64,000 nucleotides of DNA from Pantoea agglomerans (lineage in GTDB: Bacteria > Pseudomonadota > Gammaproteobacteria > Enterobacterales > Enterobacteriaceae). The translations under genes and the position numbers were made by a program. Below the pieces are notes generated by a model. The model was not told the DNA's origin. It was given only the letters and a program-made list of their open reading frames with translations, and did not search any database. Shown here in pieces: positions 11,274 to 24,126 of this stretch (position 1 is its first letter; every line of letters begins with the position of its first letter). The stretch covers positions 2,790,001-2,854,000 of the forward strand of contig NZ_CP090207.1 of NCBI RefSeq assembly GCF_021397715.1. Reading direction: 5' to 3'.

Positions 11274-12617
11274 TCAGCGGTAGCGTTTTGTCGGGCTATT
11301 TTGATCCTGCTCAGCCAGCCAGCTTAGCTTTTCGCCAATCTTACCTTCGAGCCCACGCTGCGTCGGAACGTAATAGCGCGCACTGGCCATTTCGGGCGGA
11401 AAGTAGACCTCTCCGGCCGCGTAAGCGTTAGCCTCATCGTGCGCATAACGATACTCTTTGCCCAGCCCCATCTCTTTCATCAGTTTCGTTGGAGCGTTAC
11501 GCAGATGTTCCGGGACATCATAATCGGGATGGTCGCGCGCATCACGCATCGCCGCTTTGAAGGCGGTATAGACTGCGTTGCTTTTGGGCGCGCAGGCCAG
11601 ATAGACGATTGCCTGAGCAATGGCACGCTCCCCTTCGGCGGGCCCGACGCGGGTGAAACAGTCCCAGGCCGCAATCGCCACCTGCATTCCACGCGGATCG
11701 GCATTACCCACATCTTCTGAAGCGATCGCCAGCAATCGACGCGCCACATAGAGCGGATCGCCGCCGGCAGTGATTATCCGCGCATACCAGTAAAGGGCCG
11801 CATCCGGCGCGGAACCCCGCACCGATTTGTGCAGCGCCGAGATCAGATCGTAAAAGCGGTCGCCTTTATTATCAAAGCGCGCTGATCGTTCACCTGAGAC
11901 TTCATTCAGCAACTGCGGCGTCAGTTCACGCTGGCCCGATGCGTTGGTTTCGGCCATGTCGGCCATCATCTCCAGCGTATTGAGCGCCCTTCGCGCATCG
12001 CCATTCACCAGCTCAGCGATCATGCGACGAGTATTATCGGGCAGCACAATGTCGCTGTCGCCGTAGCCACGCGCTTTATCCTGCATCGCCTGATCCAGCA
12101 CCTGCTCAATATCGTCGTGGGTCAGCGATTTCAACAGATAGACGCGAGCGCGCGACAGCAGTGCCGAGTTAAGTTCAAACGAAGGATTTTCGGTGGTTGC
12201 ACCGATAAAAGTGATGGTGCCGTCTTCAATGTGCGGTAAAAATGCATCCTGCTGGCTTTTATTGAAGCGGTGAACCTCATCCACGAACAGAATGGTACGT
12301 CGCCCGACCTGCTTGCTCTGACGGGCACGCTCAATAGCCTCACGAATCTCTTTAACGCCCGAGGTCACCGCAGAGATTCGCTCTACGTCGGCGTTGCCAT
12401 AATGAGCAATAATCTCAGCCAGCGTAGTCTTACCGGTCCCGGGCGGTCCCCACAGAATCATTGAGTGCAGATGGCCTGCTTCAATGGCACGCGGCAACGG
12501 CTTTCCGGCACCCAGCAGATGTTGCTGACCAATGTACTGTTTCAACGTTTCTGGCCGCATACGCGCGGCCAGAGGTTTGAAATTTTCAGTGGAAAAATCC
12601 AGGGACAGGTTACTCAC
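11274..12617 (-). CDS. rarA: Replication-associated recombination protein A (RarA/MgsA, AAA+ ATPase)
   Basis: This 447-residue clamp-loader-like AAA+ ATPase acts at stalled replication forks and binds SSB. Walker A is GPPGTGKT at residues 57-64, Walker B is [10 protein letters not shown], and sensor 1 is [11 protein letters not shown]. The C-terminal tetramerisation region ends in QNSPTKRYR. The open frame continues upstream into lolA, but a GTG at 12617 gives the family N-terminus S-N-L-S-L-D-F, the exact E. coli length, and a GAGG ribosome site. That start lies 7 bases past the lolA stop, so lolA and rarA are a coupled pair. Confidence 0.95.
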   Translation of the reverse strand: MSNLSLDFSTENFKPLAARMRPETLKQYIGQQHLLGAGKPLPRAIEAGHLHSMILWGPPGTGKTTLAEIIAHYGNADVERISAVTSGVKEIREAIERARQSKQVGRRTILFVDEVHRFNKSQQDAFLPHIEDGTITFIGATTENPSFELNSALLSRARVYLLKSLTHDDIEQVLDQAMQDKARGYGDSDIVLPDNTRRMIAELVNGDARRALNTLEMMADMAETNASGQRELTPQLLNEVSGERSARFDNKGDRFYDLISALHKSVRGSAPDAALYWYARIITAGGDPLYVARRLLAIASEDVGNADPRGMQVAIAAWDCFTRVGPAEGERAIAQAIVYLACAPKSNAVYTAFKAAMRDARDHPDYDVPEHLRNAPTKLMKEMGLGKEYRYAHDEANAYAAGEVYFPPEMASARYYVPTQRGLEGKIGEKLSWLAEQDQNSPTKRYR

Positions 12618-12624
12618 TGCGACC

Positions 12625-13245
12625 TCACTGACGTTGATCGTCCACCGTGACGCCTTTTGGCGGAGTGAACGTAAATTTATCCGGGCTGATCGCCCCATTC
12701 TGCTGACTTTTCAGCTGGTAATCGCTGCGCTGACCATCCTGCTCAATAGCACTGAAGCGGTTGATGGTGCCGCCTGGCGTCACCTGGATGGTGAACTGTT
12801 TCAGGTTGCCATCGCTGTTTTTAGGGGTCAGTTCAAAATTGTCGCCCTGCTGTTTAATGTTGTACTGCTTCCAGTCATTGGACTGGTTACGGGCAATCAA
12901 CATGAAAGGGGTGTTGCTGGTGGCATTCTGCAGCAGGCTGACCGTCGCCTGTTCAACAAACGGGTTGTAGAACCACAGTGATTTGCCATCAGAGATGATG
13001 ATGCTTTCGTCCGGGGCGGTCATATGCCAGTTAAACAGGCTGGGACGTTTCACCCACAGCTCACCTTCACCATCCTGCACGTTAGCCCCGCTGCTGTCGG
13101 TCACTTTTTGCGTGAAGCTGGCATGGAAGCTGCTGACCTTGTTCAGGCGCTGTTGCAGATCACTGGACGCATCAGCCAGTACGCTGGCTGATGAAAAGGT
13201 GGCCAACAGGCCAAGAGCGATTACGCGTAATTTCATCTGCTTCAA
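12625..13245 (-). CDS. lolA: Outer-membrane lipoprotein carrier protein LolA
   Basis: This 206-residue periplasmic chaperone takes lipoproteins from the LolCDE transporter to LolB. An N-terminal signal peptide (hydrophobic [19 protein letters not shown]) ends at ADAS around residue 25. The mature domain begins [18 protein letters not shown], the LolA signature. ATG codons at positions 1 and 4 are both possible; the second would remove three residues. It lies directly upstream of rarA and downstream of ftsK, as in E. coli. Confidence 0.95.
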   Translation of the reverse strand: MKQMKLRVIALGLLATFSSASVLADASSDLQQRLNKVSSFHASFTQKVTDSSGANVQDGEGELWVKRPSLFNWHMTAPDESIIISDGKSLWFYNPFVEQATVSLLQNATSNTPFMLIARNQSNDWKQYNIKQQGDNFELTPKNSDGNLKQFTIQVTPGGTINRFSAIEQDGQRSDYQLKSQQNGAISPDKFTFTPPKGVTVDDQRQ

Positions 13246-13417
13246 TTCCTTATTTAAACGTTCCCATGACTCACTCTCTTCAGCCTGGTCGCTATTCCGT
13301 GATCAGAACAGGAGAATAAACCGAAAGCATAGTCAGATATGGGGTTTAAGCGCCTGAAAACAATGAGCCAGTCGAAACTGGCTCATTGATTAATGTTGCA
13401 AAACGTATCGTCAGCCG

Positions 13418-16400
13418 TCACATATCGTGTGGCGGTGGTGACAGGACTTCACGGTTACCATTGTGCCCTGGTGCAGAAACAATGCCCTGCGCTTCCATCT
13501 GCTCAATGATACGTGCAGCCCGATTATAGCCAATGCGGAACTGACGCTGAACGCCTGAAATTGAGGCGCGACGTTTATCAACAACAAAGCCCACCGCCTG
13601 ATCAAACAACGGGTCCAGCTCTTCATCGCTATCGATACCACCGCCGCCTTCGCTCTCTTCGCCCGCCGTAATGCTTTCGATATATTGCGGTCGACCGCGC
13701 GCTTTCCAGTCCTGAACCACCGCATGCACTTCCTGATCACGGACAAAGGCACCGTGAACACGCACCGGCATCGACGAGTTCGGCGGCATATACAGCATGT
13801 CACCCATGCCAAGCAGCGATTCTGCACCCCCCTGGTCAAGGATAGTACGGGAGTCGATTTTGCTGGATACGGTAAAGGCAATACGCGTCGGGATGTTGGC
13901 TTTAATCAGGCCGGTAATGACATCCACTGACGGACGCTGGGTTGCCAGCACCAGGTGAATACCGGCGGCACGGGCTTTCTGAGCCAGTCGGGCAATCAGT
14001 TCTTCAACTTTTTTACCTACTGCCATCATCAGGTCGGCGAACTCATCCACCATCACTACGATATAAGGCAGTTTTTCCAGCACGGGTGGCGTCATGTCCA
14101 TGCTGTCACCCGGCTTCCAGAACGGATCGGGAATCGGACGGCCCATCGCTTCAGCCTGTTCAACCTTTTCGTTGTAACCGGCCAGGTTACGCACGCCCAG
14201 CGCCGACATCAGCTTATAGCGCCGCTCCATTTCACCCACACTCCAGCGCAGCGCATTCGCGGCATCTTTCATGTCAGTGACCACTTCGGTCAGCAGATGC
14301 GGAATCCCTTCATACACCGATAATTCCAGCATTTTCGGGTCGATCATGATAAAGCGGACTTCTTCCGGCGTCGCTTTGTATAGCATGCTGATGATCATGG
14401 CGTTAACGCCCACCGACTTACCGGAACCGGTGGTACCGGCTACCAGAAGGTGTGGCATTTTCGCCAGGTCGGCCACGACCGGCTGACCCGCGATGTCTTT
14501 GCCCAGCACCACCGCCAGCGGTGACGGATTGTCGCGGAACTTAGGACAATCCAGCACTTCACGCAGATAGACCGTCTGACGATGCTTATTCGGCAGTTCC
14601 AGACCCACATAGGGTTTGCCTGGGATCACCTCGACCACACGCACTGCGACGGTAGAGAGCGAACGTGCTAAGTCGCGCGACAGGTTGGAGATGCGTGCGG
14701 CTTTAACACCCGGTGCCAGATCCAGTTCGAATCGGGTAATGACCGGACCAGGCGAGATGCCCACCACTTCGGCTTTCACCCGGTAATCACCCAGCCGCGA
14801 TTCAACCAGTCGGGCAGTCTGCTCCAGCGAGAACATATCAACCGGCTCTTCCTCTTCTGGCGGTGCGGTCAGCAGATCCAGCGAAGGTAGCGGGGTTGAA
14901 GGTTTTTCCAGCGGCTGTTCGTGACGCATCAGGAACGGATGAATCAGGCTCTCATGCAGTGACGGCTTCGCCTCTTCGACCGGCGCGGCTGCAGGCGCCG
15001 TATAGGCAGATGCCTGTGAAGCCGCAGATGATGCAGAGTGCGGCGGCTGCGTAGCGGCAGGTGCCGTATAAGCGGCTGGCGCTGGCGTCTGTGCAGTGGC
15101 AGAGGAAGCAGAGTATGACGACGGCGTGGTGGCCGGCGCCGTATAGGCGGGCTGCTCAGGAGCTGACGCCGCAGCGGGTGCAAAGGCGGAAGGTGCCGGA
15201 ACCTGTGCAGAAGCCTGTGGCGATGAAACCTCACGCGTCTGCTGCCAGGGCTCATGTGAGGTGGCAGGCGCTTCAGGTTCAGGCGTGGCCGCAATGGTAA
15301 ACAGCGGCTCGACCGGACCGTCATCGACCAGGTCCTTCATCGGTGAGAAGTCAAACGCAGACGCCGTATCCAGATTAAAGATCGGACCCTCTTTTTTTAC
15401 TTCCGGCTCATAGCGCTGCTGTTGCTGCTCGGCGAACTGACGGGCCAGAGCCGCCTGCTGTTGCGCCTCCTGCTCTTCTTCGTCCTCCTGCTGCCAGCTG
15501 CTGCCATACCGCTGCTGCTGCTCAGACTGGAACGCCTGACGTAGTTCATCCTGCTGCAATGCCGCTTCCGCTTCGGCTTCGACCGCGGTGGTCGGAACAT
15601 TCTCTTCGGTTTTCGCTTTCTCTTCCGCCATGCGCTGAGACGGCAGCTTAATGCCATACGAGGCCAGCTCACGACGGGTCGGCAATTTGACCGGATTTGG
15701 CCGCGGCAGTGCCGGACCGATGCCCTGCTTAACCTGCGGATTGAGGTTGGTCTCCGGCGCCAGATCGAACACCGGCGCGGTGCGCGTCGTTGCCTGAGCC
15801 GCTGCGGCTGCCGCAGCTACCGCTGCAGTCGGCGCGGCCGGCATCGATGGCGTGTCACGCCAGTTACCCATCTTAGGCTCGTCATCGTCATAGGCGCTGA
15901 ACGACGGTGTAGCAGGCGCTTCATCCGGCATTTCAAAGCGGTATAACGTAGGCGTCTCCGCTGGGGCGCTATGCGCTGGCGAACTGGCTGCGGCAAACGC
16001 GGATTCAGTAACGTGGCTGGCGGCTGGCGCAGGGGTCTGCGGTGCCGTAAAGGCCGGGGATGAAGCAGGCTGCGACACAGGTACGGCGGTTGCCGGGGTA
16101 GGCACCGCAACGGCTGGTGTTGCTGGTGCGACAGGCGCAGAAACGGCTGCCGGGGCGATCGCCACCTCTGCCGCTTCCGTGGTGGCCGCGACGGCGGCAC
16201 TGGTCGCAGCAGCAGCTTTCGCCAGCAGTGGATCATCCTGAGAGAGTTCCGCCCCGGCAGCCGCACTGCGCGGTGCAGAAAGCAGAACATCGTCGTCGTC
16301 CGGATTTGCCGCATGCAGCAGCGGCGCGTCAGCATGCTCACGCGCATCCGGCTCATCCTCGTCTTCCTGCCAGGGTTCATCGTGACGGGACCGGTTGCTG

Positions 16401-17002
16401 GCAAACGTCAGCACGCCCATCACCACCCCACCAATTTTTTCGGCAATAGTGAGCCACGACCAGCCGGTATAGAGCGTGATGCCCGCCGCCCAGACGCAGA
16501 GCAGGGTCAGCGTGCCGCCCGCCGGGCTAAACCACGGCGCAATCGCATTACTGACCAGGCTACCAATGACGCCGCCTGAGGCGAAGTACCAGATATCATC
16601 CGCGTTCAGCGCTGCCATACCACAGGTGGTCACTACCAGCGCCAGTACGCCGATCAGGCGTAAGCCGACGGCGAAATAGTCAAAATAGTCCTGATTATCG
16701 CGCTGGCGGAAAGCAATCCAGCACAGACCGAGGATCACCGGCGGTATGGCGTAGGCCATCACACCAAAGATGAACAGTAAGGTGTCAGCCAGCCAGGCGC
16801 CGACGCTGCCGCCAATGTTATGAATGGGTTCGTGCCAGGCCGTTTGCGACCAGCTCGGGTCGGAAGGGTTAAAACTGACCAGAGAAACCATCAGGTAGAT
16901 GGCAAAAAGTGCCACCAGGATGAGCAACGCTTCCAGCAGACGACGTCCACTGCTCAGCGATTGTAACGAAACGTCTTTATCTTCTGTGTATTCCTGGCTC
17001 AA
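13418..17002 (-). CDS. ftsK: DNA translocase FtsK
   Basis: This 1194-residue septal DNA pump coordinates division with chromosome dimer resolution. It has four to five N-terminal membrane segments (residues about 25-190), a long acidic then Ala/Pro/Gln-rich linker (about 200-720), and the RecA-like motor with Walker [12 protein letters not shown] near residue 855 and the MVDEFADLM Walker B. It ends with the winged-helix gamma domain ([31 protein letters not shown]) that reads KOPS sites and activates XerD. It is about 135 residues shorter than E. coli FtsK, the difference being in the linker. The linker contains three Y-T-A-P-A units (encoded near 14990-15145). Confidence 0.96.
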   Translation of the reverse strand: MSQEYTEDKDVSLQSLSSGRRLLEALLILVALFAIYLMVSLVSFNPSDPSWSQTAWHEPIHNIGGSVGAWLADTLLFIFGVMAYAIPPVILGLCWIAFRQRDNQDYFDYFAVGLRLIGVLALVVTTCGMAALNADDIWYFASGGVIGSLVSNAIAPWFSPAGGTLTLLCVWAAGITLYTGWSWLTIAEKIGGVVMGVLTFASNRSRHDEPWQEDEDEPDAREHADAPLLHAANPDDDDVLLSAPRSAAAGAELSQDDPLLAKAAAATSAAVAATTEAAEVAIAPAAVSAPVAPATPAVAVPTPATAVPVSQPASSPAFTAPQTPAPAASHVTESAFAAASSPAHSAPAETPTLYRFEMPDEAPATPSFSAYDDDEPKMGNWRDTPSMPAAPTAAVAAAAAAAQATTRTAPVFDLAPETNLNPQVKQGIGPALPRPNPVKLPTRRELASYGIKLPSQRMAEEKAKTEENVPTTAVEAEAEAALQQDELRQAFQSEQQQRYGSSWQQEDEEEQEAQQQAALARQFAEQQQQRYEPEVKKEGPIFNLDTASAFDFSPMKDLVDDGPVEPLFTIAATPEPEAPATSHEPWQQTREVSSPQASAQVPAPSAFAPAAASAPEQPAYTAPATTPSSYSASSATAQTPAPAAYTAPAATQPPHSASSAASQASAYTAPAAAPVEEAKPSLHESLIHPFLMRHEQPLEKPSTPLPSLDLLTAPPEEEEPVDMFSLEQTARLVESRLGDYRVKAEVVGISPGPVITRFELDLAPGVKAARISNLSRDLARSLSTVAVRVVEVIPGKPYVGLELPNKHRQTVYLREVLDCPKFRDNPSPLAVVLGKDIAGQPVVADLAKMPHLLVAGTTGSGKSVGVNAMIISMLYKATPEEVRFIMIDPKMLELSVYEGIPHLLTEVVTDMKDAANALRWSVGEMERRYKLMSALGVRNLAGYNEKVEQAEAMGRPIPDPFWKPGDSMDMTPPVLEKLPYIVVMVDEFADLMMAVGKKVEELIARLAQKARAAGIHLVLATQRPSVDVITGLIKANIPTRIAFTVSSKIDSRTILDQGGAESLLGMGDMLYMPPNSSMPVRVHGAFVRDQEVHAVVQDWKARGRPQYIESITAGEESEGGGGIDSDEELDPLFDQAVGFVVDKRRASISGVQRQFRIGYNRAARIIEQMEAQGIVSAPGHNGNREVLSPPPHDM

Positions 17003-17120
17003 GAGAACTCTCCAGGTGCCTGTAAAGTAAGAAGCAACAGCGTCGGGCTGGCCCGACGCTGGTCCTGTATGAATTCACAGGAGTGTACCGAAATCTCACA
17101 GGTTTTGCACCTGCCCCGCA

Positions 17121-17615
17121 TCAGCGAGTTTTGATCACCAGTCGATTGCTCTGTTTAACCTCTTCCATCACCACGTAAGTCCGCGTGTCGTTTACGCCCG
17201 GCAGGCGCAGCAGGGTTTCACCCAGCAGTTTACGGTAGGCAGACATGTCAGGTACGCGCGTTTTCAGCAGGTAGTCGAAATCGCCAGAAACGAGGTGACA
17301 CTCTTGAGTTTCCTCAAGTTTTTGTACGGCGGCGTTAAATTGCTCAAACACATCCGGCGCACCACGATTCAGAGTAATCTCAACGAACACCAGCAGTGAT
17401 GCATCCAGATAGTGCGGGTTTAACTGCGCGGTATAGCCAAGGATGAAACCCTGACGCTCGAGACGACGCACACGCTCAAGACATGGCGTAGGCGATAACC
17501 CTACGCGTTTGGAAAGTTCCACGTTTGAAATGCGACCATCTTTCTGAAGTTCATTCAGAATATTTCTGTCAATTCTGTCGAGATCTTTCCCGGGGCGTTT
17601 CTTATTGTCTACCAT
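17121..17615 (-). CDS. lrp: Leucine-responsive regulatory protein Lrp
   Basis: This 164-residue global transcription regulator has an N-terminal winged helix-turn-helix (GRISNVELSKRVGLSPTPCLERVRRLE, residues about 30-56) and a C-terminal RAM effector/oligomerisation domain ending V-M-E-E-V-K-Q-S-N-R-L-V-I-K-T-R. The open frame runs 47 codons further upstream, but M-V-D-N-K-K-R-P-G-K-D-L-D is the invariant start and fits the standard length. The upstream run is in the leader, which is long in E. coli also. It is divergent from trxB. Confidence 0.97.
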   Translation of the reverse strand: MVDNKKRPGKDLDRIDRNILNELQKDGRISNVELSKRVGLSPTPCLERVRRLERQGFILGYTAQLNPHYLDASLLVFVEITLNRGAPDVFEQFNAAVQKLEETQECHLVSGDFDYLLKTRVPDMSAYRKLLGETLLRLPGVNDTRTYVVMEEVKQSNRLVIKTR

Positions 17616-19106
<1,491 letters not shown>

Positions 19107-19136
19107 GTTGTTAACCCTCTGATCTCAAATGTTCCG

Positions 19137-19163
19137 GGCGACTGTTTTTCAGTCGCCTTTTTT
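19137..19163 (+). terminator. Terminator downstream of trxB
   Basis: GGCGACTG (19137-19144) and CAGTCGCC (19150-19157) form an 8-bp stem with a 5-T loop, followed by six T. Confidence 0.92.
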
Positions 19164-19251
19164 ATGGCCCGCATGCTAGATTCTTGCGCCTGAACGGGAT
19201 GAAAATGCCCTGTCATTTTTCATCGCTCATCGGCTCAAATCATGGTTTAGC

Positions 19252-21021
19252 ATGGACAAAACCCGGCAGCAGCATCTTACCCGCTGGCTTCGTCAGCAAC
19301 GTCATTTCGCCGGTCGCTGGTTGCGACTGAGCACGCTGCTGGGCGTAATCAGCGCACTGCTGATCATTGCTCAGGCCGGACTGCTGGCCGCGCTGCTGCA
19401 GGCGCTGATTATTGAACAGCAACCGCGCGCGGCGCTGAGTGGCGAGATGCTGCTGTTACTGCTCTGCTTCGCCATTCGCGCCCTGATCCACTATGCCCGC
19501 GAGCGAGTCGGTTATCGTGCCGGTCAGGCGATTCGTCAGGCGCTGCGTAAGCAGGTGTTAGACCGGTTGTCAGCGCTGGGTCCGGCCTGGATTCAGGGCA
19601 AGCCTGCCGGCAGCTGGGCCACCCTGCTGCTTGAGCAAATTGAAGAGATGCAGGACTATTATGCCCGCTATCTGCCGCAAATGACGCTGGCGGTGCTGAT
19701 CCCCTGCTGCATCCTGTTAACCCTCTTTCCTCTCAACTGGGCAGCGGGTCTGATTCTGTTTGCTACCGCGCCGTTAATTCCGCTGTTTATGGCCCTGGTC
19801 GGGATGGGCGCAGCCGAAGCCAACCGCCGCAACTTTCTGGTGCTGGCGCGCCTGAGCGGTAACTTTCTTGACCGTTTACGCGGCCGCGAAACGCTGCGGC
19901 TGTTTCACCGCGGTGCGGCAGAGCAGCAGGCCGTGGCGGCGGCCACCACCGATTTTCGTCAGCGCACCATGGAAGTGCTGCGTTTAGCCTTTCTCTCTTC
20001 AGCGGTACTGGAATTTTTCGCCTCGTTAGCGATTGCCGTGGTGGCCGTTTATTTTGGCTTCTCCTACCTCGGTGAACTGCACTTTGGCGACTACGGTCAG
20101 GGCGTCACCCTGTTTGCCGGTTTTCTGGTGCTGATCCTCGCGCCGGAATTTTTTCAGCCGCTGCGTGATTTAGGGGCGTTTTACCATGCTAAAGCGCAGG
20201 CCGTCGGCGGTGCCGATGCGCTTGAACAGTTTATGCAGGCTAACCCGACCCGCGGCCCGGAACAGGGTGAAACAGCGTTTACTGCCGATCGGCCGATTAC
20301 GCTCGCCGCCATCGACCTGCAGGTCTGTGCACCAGATGGCCAGATACTGTGTGGCCCGCTGACCTTTAGCCTGGCAGCAGGTGAACGTGTTGCGCTGGTT
20401 GGCCAAAGCGGAGCCGGTAAAACCGCGCTGATGAACGTACTGCTGGGCTTCCTGCCCTATCAGGGTTCGCTGAAAGCGAACGGTGTTGAATTGCGCGAGA
20501 TGCGCCGGGCTGACTGGCATCAGCAGCTCAGCTGGGTCGGACAAAATCCTCAGCTACCGGCCGCTACGCTGCGCGACAATATAGTGATGAATGCAGAATG
20601 GGATGCCGGACGCTTTAGCGCCGTGCTCGAGGCCTGCGGCGTCAACGAATTTCTGTCGCGACTGCCGCAGGGCATTGAAACTCAACCAGGCGATGGCGGC
20701 AATCAGCTGTCGGTTGGTCAGGCGCAGCGTATTGCGGTGGCGCGGGCGCTCTATAAACCCTCTCATTTGCTGCTGCTCGATGAACCTGCCGCCAGTCTGG
20801 ATGCGCTCAGTGAACGTCACGTCATGCAGGCGCTGAATCAGGCTGCCACTCAGCAGACTACCCTGATGATTACGCATCAGCTGGATGCATTACGCGACTG
20901 GCAGACACTGTGGGTAATGGAGGCGGGCAAGCTGGTACAACAAGGTGACTGGCCGACGCTGTCGCAGCAGCCGGGTCCGTTCAGTGAAATGCTGAAGCAC
21001 CGTCAACAGGAGATTAACTGA
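19252..21021 (+). CDS. cydD: Heterodimeric thiol ABC exporter, CydD subunit
   Basis: This 589-residue half-transporter has an N-terminal six-helix membrane domain (to about residue 330) and a C-terminal ATPase with Walker A GQSGAGKT (about 384-391) and a degenerate signature SVGQAQR. With CydC it exports cysteine and glutathione (heme has also been proposed), which is needed for assembly of cytochrome bd and c-type cytochromes in the periplasm. Length matches E. coli CydD (588). It overlaps cydC by one base (TGATG), so the two are translationally coupled. Confidence 0.95.
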   Translation: MDKTRQQHLTRWLRQQRHFAGRWLRLSTLLGVISALLIIAQAGLLAALLQALIIEQQPRAALSGEMLLLLLCFAIRALIHYARERVGYRAGQAIRQALRKQVLDRLSALGPAWIQGKPAGSWATLLLEQIEEMQDYYARYLPQMTLAVLIPCCILLTLFPLNWAAGLILFATAPLIPLFMALVGMGAAEANRRNFLVLARLSGNFLDRLRGRETLRLFHRGAAEQQAVAAATTDFRQRTMEVLRLAFLSSAVLEFFASLAIAVVAVYFGFSYLGELHFGDYGQGVTLFAGFLVLILAPEFFQPLRDLGAFYHAKAQAVGGADALEQFMQANPTRGPEQGETAFTADRPITLAAIDLQVCAPDGQILCGPLTFSLAAGERVALVGQSGAGKTALMNVLLGFLPYQGSLKANGVELREMRRADWHQQLSWVGQNPQLPAATLRDNIVMNAEWDAGRFSAVLEACGVNEFLSRLPQGIETQPGDGGNQLSVGQAQRIAVARALYKPSHLLLLDEPAASLDALSERHVMQALNQAATQQTTLMITHQLDALRDWQTLWVMEAGKLVQQGDWPTLSQQPGPFSEMLKHRQQEIN

Positions 21022-22751
21022 TGTCCGCTTTGCGTCCGTTTCTTCGCCTCTGGCTGCGTCATCCTTTTCGCTTAGCGCTGGGAATTGTGCTGGCGATCCT
21101 CACTTTACTGGCCAGCATCGGCTTGCTGACGCTCTCCGGCTGGTTCCTCGCCGCTTCATCCGTGGCGGGTGTCGCCGGACTCTACACGTTCAACTATATG
21201 CTACCCGCCGCAGGGGTGCGCGGCGCAGCCATCATCCGCACCGCCGCCCGCTATGCTGAGCGACTGGTCAGTCACGACGCGACTTTTCGGGTGCTACAGC
21301 ATCTGCGGGTGCATACCTTCAGCCGCCTGATTGCGTTGTCACCGGGACAGCTATCGCGCTTTCGCCAGGCCGATCTGCTCAACCGTTTTGTTGCCGACGT
21401 CGATACGCTCGATCATCTTTATCTGCGGGTTATTTCCCCGCTGGCGGGCGCGCTGGTGGTGACGATAGTGGTCACCGTGGGTCTGAGTTTTATCGATCTC
21501 CAGCTGGCATTGACGCTGGGCGCGATCATGCTCGCCACGCTGATCATCCTGCCACCCCTGTTTTATCGCCTGGGCTCGCCTGCCGGTGTGGCGATTGCCG
21601 GTGGCCGGGCCCGCTGGCGCTCACAACTGATGCACTGGCTGGCTGGTCAGGCGGAACTTACCCTGTATGGCGCCTCGCCGGCGTGGCGTAAACGGCTGGA
21701 TGAAGAAGAACAACACTGGCTACGGGCGCAGGGCCAGCAGCTACGTTTACAGGCGGCGGCGCAGAGCCTGCTGCTGCTGATCAGCGGCCTGACAGTGACC
21801 TCGCTATTGTGGCTGAGTGCCGGCAGCATCAGCGAACAGCAGTTACCCGGCTCACTCATTGCGCTGGTGGTGTTTTGCGCGCTGGCGGCGTTTGAAGCGC
21901 TGGCCCCGGTTGCCGCTGCCTTTCTGCCGATGTCGCAGGTAATGGCCTCGGCCCAGCGGGTCAATGACATTATCGATCAGGCACCGGCGATCACATTCCC
22001 GACCCACGGCAGCGCCCGCCCCGGTAGCCTGGCAGTAGAGATCGACCAGCTCGATTTCAGCTATCCCGATCGTCCGGATAAAGTGCTGAACCAGCTTTCG
22101 CTGCAGGTTAATGCGGGCGAGCGCATTGCGCTGCTCGGTCCTACCGGCTGTGGAAAATCGACCTTGCTGGGGCTGCTGACCCGTGCCTGGGAGAGCCAGC
22201 AGGGCGCGATTATTCTCAACGATCTGCCGATCGCCGCCTGGCCGGAATCAGCCCTGCGCCAGCGCATCAGCGTAGTGACGCAACGGGTGCACCTGTTCAG
22301 CCAGAGCCTGCGGGATAACTTACTGCTGGCCTGCCCCACTGCCGATGATGAGACATTACGCCAGGCGCTGATCGATACCGGTCTGCAGCGCCTGCTGGAA
22401 ACGCCAGAGGCGTTAAATGCCTGGATGGGCGAAGGCGGTCGTCCGCTTTCTGGCGGCGAACTGCGACGTCTGGCGATTGCCCGGGCGGTGCTGCATAACG
22501 GCGATCTCTGGCTGCTGGATGAACCCACCGAAGGCCTGGACGCCACGACGGAACAGCAGATTCTTGTTCTGCTGCAGCGGCTTACGGCAGGCAAAACGGT
22601 GATTATGGTGACCCATCGCCTGAGCGGACTGGAGCAGATGGACCGCATCTGCGTGATGGATAATGGCGTCATTGTCGAACAGGGAAGCCATGCCGAATTA
22701 ATCTCAAAAGCGGGCCGCTACTGGCGTTTCCGGCAGCGGATTGCGCTATAG
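21021..22751 (+). CDS. cydC: Heterodimeric thiol ABC exporter, CydC subunit
   Basis: This 576-residue partner of CydD has a six-helix membrane domain (residues about 15-310) followed by an ATPase with Walker A GPTGCGKS (about 372-379), a canonical LSGGELRR signature and Walker B LWLLDEPTEGLD. The dimer sits in the inner membrane. The gene begins inside the cydD stop codon. It is followed after 33 bases by aat, so a cydDC-aat transcript is likely. Confidence 0.95.
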   Translation: MSALRPFLRLWLRHPFRLALGIVLAILTLLASIGLLTLSGWFLAASSVAGVAGLYTFNYMLPAAGVRGAAIIRTAARYAERLVSHDATFRVLQHLRVHTFSRLIALSPGQLSRFRQADLLNRFVADVDTLDHLYLRVISPLAGALVVTIVVTVGLSFIDLQLALTLGAIMLATLIILPPLFYRLGSPAGVAIAGGRARWRSQLMHWLAGQAELTLYGASPAWRKRLDEEEQHWLRAQGQQLRLQAAAQSLLLLISGLTVTSLLWLSAGSISEQQLPGSLIALVVFCALAAFEALAPVAAAFLPMSQVMASAQRVNDIIDQAPAITFPTHGSARPGSLAVEIDQLDFSYPDRPDKVLNQLSLQVNAGERIALLGPTGCGKSTLLGLLTRAWESQQGAIILNDLPIAAWPESALRQRISVVTQRVHLFSQSLRDNLLLACPTADDETLRQALIDTGLQRLLETPEALNAWMGEGGRPLSGGELRRLAIARAVLHNGDLWLLDEPTEGLDATTEQQILVLLQRLTAGKTVIMVTHRLSGLEQMDRICVMDNGVIVEQGSHAELISKAGRYWRFRQRIAL

Positions 22752-22784
22752 TCTTAGCGACATGCTGATGAGTAGAACAACGCG

Positions 22785-23477
22785 ATGAGACTGGTACAAC
22801 TGTCACGGGAATCCCTGCAATTTCCGCCTGCGGAGATGGCGCTGCGCGAGCCGAATGGCCTGCTGGCGATGGGTGGCGATCTCTCCCCTGCCCGCTTACT
22901 TAACGCCTATCAGCACGGCATATTCCCCTGGTTTTCTCCCGGCGATCCCATCCTCTGGTGGTCACCCGATCCGCGCGCGGTATTGTTACCGGAGCATTTT
23001 CATCTGAGTCGCAGTATGAAGCGCTTTCATCAGCGCTCGCCCTATCGCGTCACGATGAACGAAGCGTTTAGCGACGTGATTGACGGCTGTGCCACTGGTC
23101 GTGAAGAAGGCACCTGGATTACCTTTGAGGTAAAGCGGGCCTGGCTGCGGCTGTATGAATCGGGTCATGCGCACTCGATAGAGGTCTGGGACGAGCAGAA
23201 ACTGGTGGGGGGAATGTATGGTCTGGCGCTGGGACAGATCTTTTGCGGCGAGTCGATGTTCAGTCGTCAGGAGAATGCCTCAAAAACCGCACTTTTGGTC
23301 TTCTGCCAGCACTTTATCAGACATCAGGGGCGTCTGGTGGATTGTCAGGTACTTAACCCCCATACTGCCTCGCTGGGGGCGCGGGAAATCCCGCGCGCTG
23401 ACTATCTGCAATATGTACAAAGCCTTGCGTGGCAACCGGTCAGCGACGGATGCTGGCGGACACAAACGCTTTTTTAA
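22785..23477 (+). CDS. aat: Leucyl/phenylalanyl-tRNA-protein transferase
   Basis: This 230-residue cytosolic enzyme adds Leu or Phe to N-terminal Lys or Arg of proteins, creating the N-degrons read by ClpS. Family motifs include [39 protein letters not shown] (residues about 45-68) and GEEGTWIT-type and [19 protein letters not shown] sequences. It is followed at some distance by infA and then the convergent clpA-clpS, so the whole Leu N-degron pathway is clustered in 4 kb, as in E. coli. Confidence 0.96.
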   Translation: MRLVQLSRESLQFPPAEMALREPNGLLAMGGDLSPARLLNAYQHGIFPWFSPGDPILWWSPDPRAVLLPEHFHLSRSMKRFHQRSPYRVTMNEAFSDVIDGCATGREEGTWITFEVKRAWLRLYESGHAHSIEVWDEQKLVGGMYGLALGQIFCGESMFSRQENASKTALLVFCQHFIRHQGRLVDCQVLNPHTASLGAREIPRADYLQYVQSLAWQPVSDGCWRTQTLF

Positions 23478-24040
<563 letters not shown>

Positions 24041-24080
24041 GCTGCGATAGTCTCGCGGCATCAGAAATGCAGCGAAAAAA

Positions 24081-24107
24081 AAGGCCGGATTTTAATCCGG
24101 CCTTTTT
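24081..24107. terminator. Bidirectional terminator between infA and clpA
   Basis: A perfect 10-bp stem AAGGCCGGAT/ATCCGGCCTT with a 4-base loop is flanked by an A-run on the left and a T-run on the right. It can end both infA (plus) and clpA (minus). Confidence 0.92.
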
Positions 24108-24126
24108 CATATCTGGCATCCGTCAA

